From contig LRSR01011311.1 of NCBI GenBank assembly GCA_001579985.1, positions 1 through 20,388 of the forward strand: DNA of 20,388 nucleotides. The letters are read 5' to 3'. This DNA is from Hypsibius dujardini (Eukaryota > Tardigrada > Eutardigrada > Parachela > Hypsibiidae). Shown here one piece after another: positions 19,090 through 20,388 of this stretch. The position numbers were made by a program, and so were the translations under genes. Position 1 is the first letter of the stretch, and each line of letters begins with the position of its first letter. A model generated the notes under the pieces. It was not told where the DNA came from, searched no databases, and was given only the letters and a program-made list of their open reading frames with translations.

Positions 19090-20343
19090 ATGTCGGTGGA
19101 CAAAAGTCTTCTCAATCTGGAAAAGCATAAAGGCCCCGGAGATGACAACACGTTGCCAACTTTAAAGGTTCGTTAATCATCTTCTCGGTTTCTCGAAGAT
19201 GTCTCTAAAAAATGTGCCTTTGTTGGCTCGCAGATGCCTGGAATCACCTCCGACGCGACCGCTGACCTCGAAATGCTTGCCGAGGGACTGTTCACCGGGA
19301 AGTCCGCCAAGGAGTTGGACGATCTTAATGCGAAATTGACGGGCTACGTGAATTTGGTTCCAGAACCCGGTTTGTGTACTCATTTGGGGCGTCGCTTGAT
19401 TGATTGAATGCTGTTTTGTTTCCTGCGTTGGGTCGTCGCTTGATTGATTGAATGCAGTTCTGCTTCCTGCGTTGGGTCGTCGCTTGATTGATTGAATGCA
19501 GTTCTGCTTCCTGCTTTGGGCGTCGCTTGATTGATTGAATGCTGTTCTGCTTCCTGCTTTGGGGCGTCGCTTGATTGGTTGAATGCAGTTCTGCTTCGTG
19601 CTCTGCAGTTGATTGTCTTGACTCTTGATCGATGCATCGATGTTTTTGTTTCATCAATTAACTTTTTGATGGATTGATGACTTAGTTTATGGATTCGAAT
19701 AATTTTGCACACTTCAATAAAAATACTAGTTATTTTAAATGAGTATTTCGGATAAAAATTTATTTGTTAGTTTTATTTGTTATTGACGCAAATCCGAGTT
19801 GATTTGTGCACTCTTTTCAGGACTTTGTGTGAAGATGAAGGATAAGTCAGGCAAGAAGTTGTTCCTAAACTTGTGCACATCTGATCGGGTAAATCGGAAC
19901 CTGAAATTAACTTTAAATTAAATCGGCTTCCAATTCTAATATCCGGAGAAGTATTTGCTTATTTCATAGTTTCTATCTTCATTTTAGGTTCCGGCTCTGC
20001 CGAGGGACATCTCCGAAGAGGAGCTCGTTGCCGCACTACAGGCGGACGATGTCTCCTTCAAGGTTCCGATGAGCATCGGCGAGCCACACAACGAAACCGA
20101 CCACGGTTCGTTCAGTTATTTTGATTGCTCGTTCCTGTCTGTTGACGCAGGAGCGATAATTGTTTTAACTTTTGTAGCCGGGGAGTCGTGTGTGGCCTAT
20201 GAAGTGGTCATCAATCCGACTCTGTTCACCAAATTGGATTCCAGTGAAATCTTCTACCAGTTCTTCCTGTCATTGGCGCTGGAAGGCATGGAACACAAAT
20301 ACGGACTAGCTATCGATCGAAACAGTACGTGGTGTCAGCAGAC

Positions 20344-20388
<45 letters not shown>
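19090..20388 (+). CDS. PIH1D1: PIH1 domain-containing protein 1 (R2TP complex), 5' part, truncated by window edge
   Basis: PIH1D1 is the R2TP subunit that recruits phosphorylated clients to RUVBL1/2 and HSP90 for assembly of snoRNPs, RNA polymerases and PIKK kinases. Exons seen: 19090-19167, 19234-19369, 19821-19888, 19988-20105, 20178-20324. All phases agree, and the last exon ends in phase 1 at a GTACGT donor before a GACA array that runs off the window. The PIH-N domain starts in exon 3: PGLCVKMKDKSGKKLFLNLC, then VPALPRDISEEEL, VPMSIGEPHNE, CVAYEVVINP and EGMEHKYGL. Each aligns with recalled human PIH1D1 blocks (FCIKT, VFINIC, IPMSLGEPHAE, CTAYDVAVN, EGLEDKYNL). The two Lys that bind the phospho-DSDD client motif in the family appear kept (in CVKM and SGKK). 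The N terminus is short and unlike the human one. The C-terminal CS-like half lies beyond the window. Paralogues PIH1D2 or kintoun fit less well. Confidence 0.92.
19385..19605. repeat. 44-bp minisatellite in PIH1D1 intron 2, five copies
   Basis: GTCGCTTGATTGATTGAATG starts at 19391, 19435, 19479 and 19522, with a diverged copy (TTGATTGGTTG) at 19566. The spacing is 43-44 bp. It lies inside intron 19370-19820, whose donor is GTTTGT. Confidence 0.9.
20337..20388. repeat. (GACA)n array in PIH1D1 intron 5, runs off the window
   Basis: A GATA-containing start is followed by uninterrupted GACA to the last base. The array may also be the reason the sequence stops here. Confidence 0.92.

Overview
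This is nuclear DNA from an animal, probably an invertebrate. Three genes can be named by reading their spliced translations: GTF3C1, the B-box-binding subunit of transcription factor IIIC (minus strand, 19 coding exons); DARS2, mitochondrial aspartyl-tRNA synthetase (plus strand, 6 coding exons); and the 5' part of PIH1D1, an R2TP co-chaperone subunit (plus strand, running off the right edge). A fourth plus-strand gene encodes a secreted trefoil-like, Thr-rich, Cys-rich protein. Spliceosomal introns, animal-type TFIIIC architecture and trefoil/mucin-like architecture point to a metazoan. The phylum cannot be fixed from this window. Introns and spacers are full of degenerate (GACA/GTCT)n, (GGAC)n and (ATCA)n repeats.

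Layout. 1-1,690: AT-rich spacer without a supportable gene, holding a long hairpin (491-615) and a 30-bp minisatellite. 1,690-2,680: purine-rich degenerate GGAC/GACG repeat block with a larger period of about 325-330 bp. 2,734-4,132: trefoil-like secreted protein gene, two exons, with an apparent one-base frame break after the signal peptide. 4,133-4,394: short spacer between convergent genes. 4,395-14,385: GTF3C1 on the minus strand; the exons sum to 5,307 nt (1,768 codons plus stop) and every junction phase agrees. 14,386-14,703: short divergent spacer, probably a bidirectional promoter. 14,704-18,216: DARS2 (1,929 nt, 642 aa), including a likely GC-AG intron. 18,217-19,089: spacer with CAAT-type repeats. 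19,090-20,388: PIH1D1, first five coding exons.

Functional links. GTF3C1 recruits RNA polymerase III to tRNA genes, and its divergent neighbour DARS2 charges mitochondrial tRNA-Asp, so one promoter region may serve two translation-supply genes. PIH1D1 belongs to the R2TP/HSP90 machinery that assembles RNA polymerases and snoRNPs. These links rest on family knowledge; co-regulation is inferred. All exon coordinates were read by eye from splice consensus, phase and recalled homologous sequence, not from transcripts.
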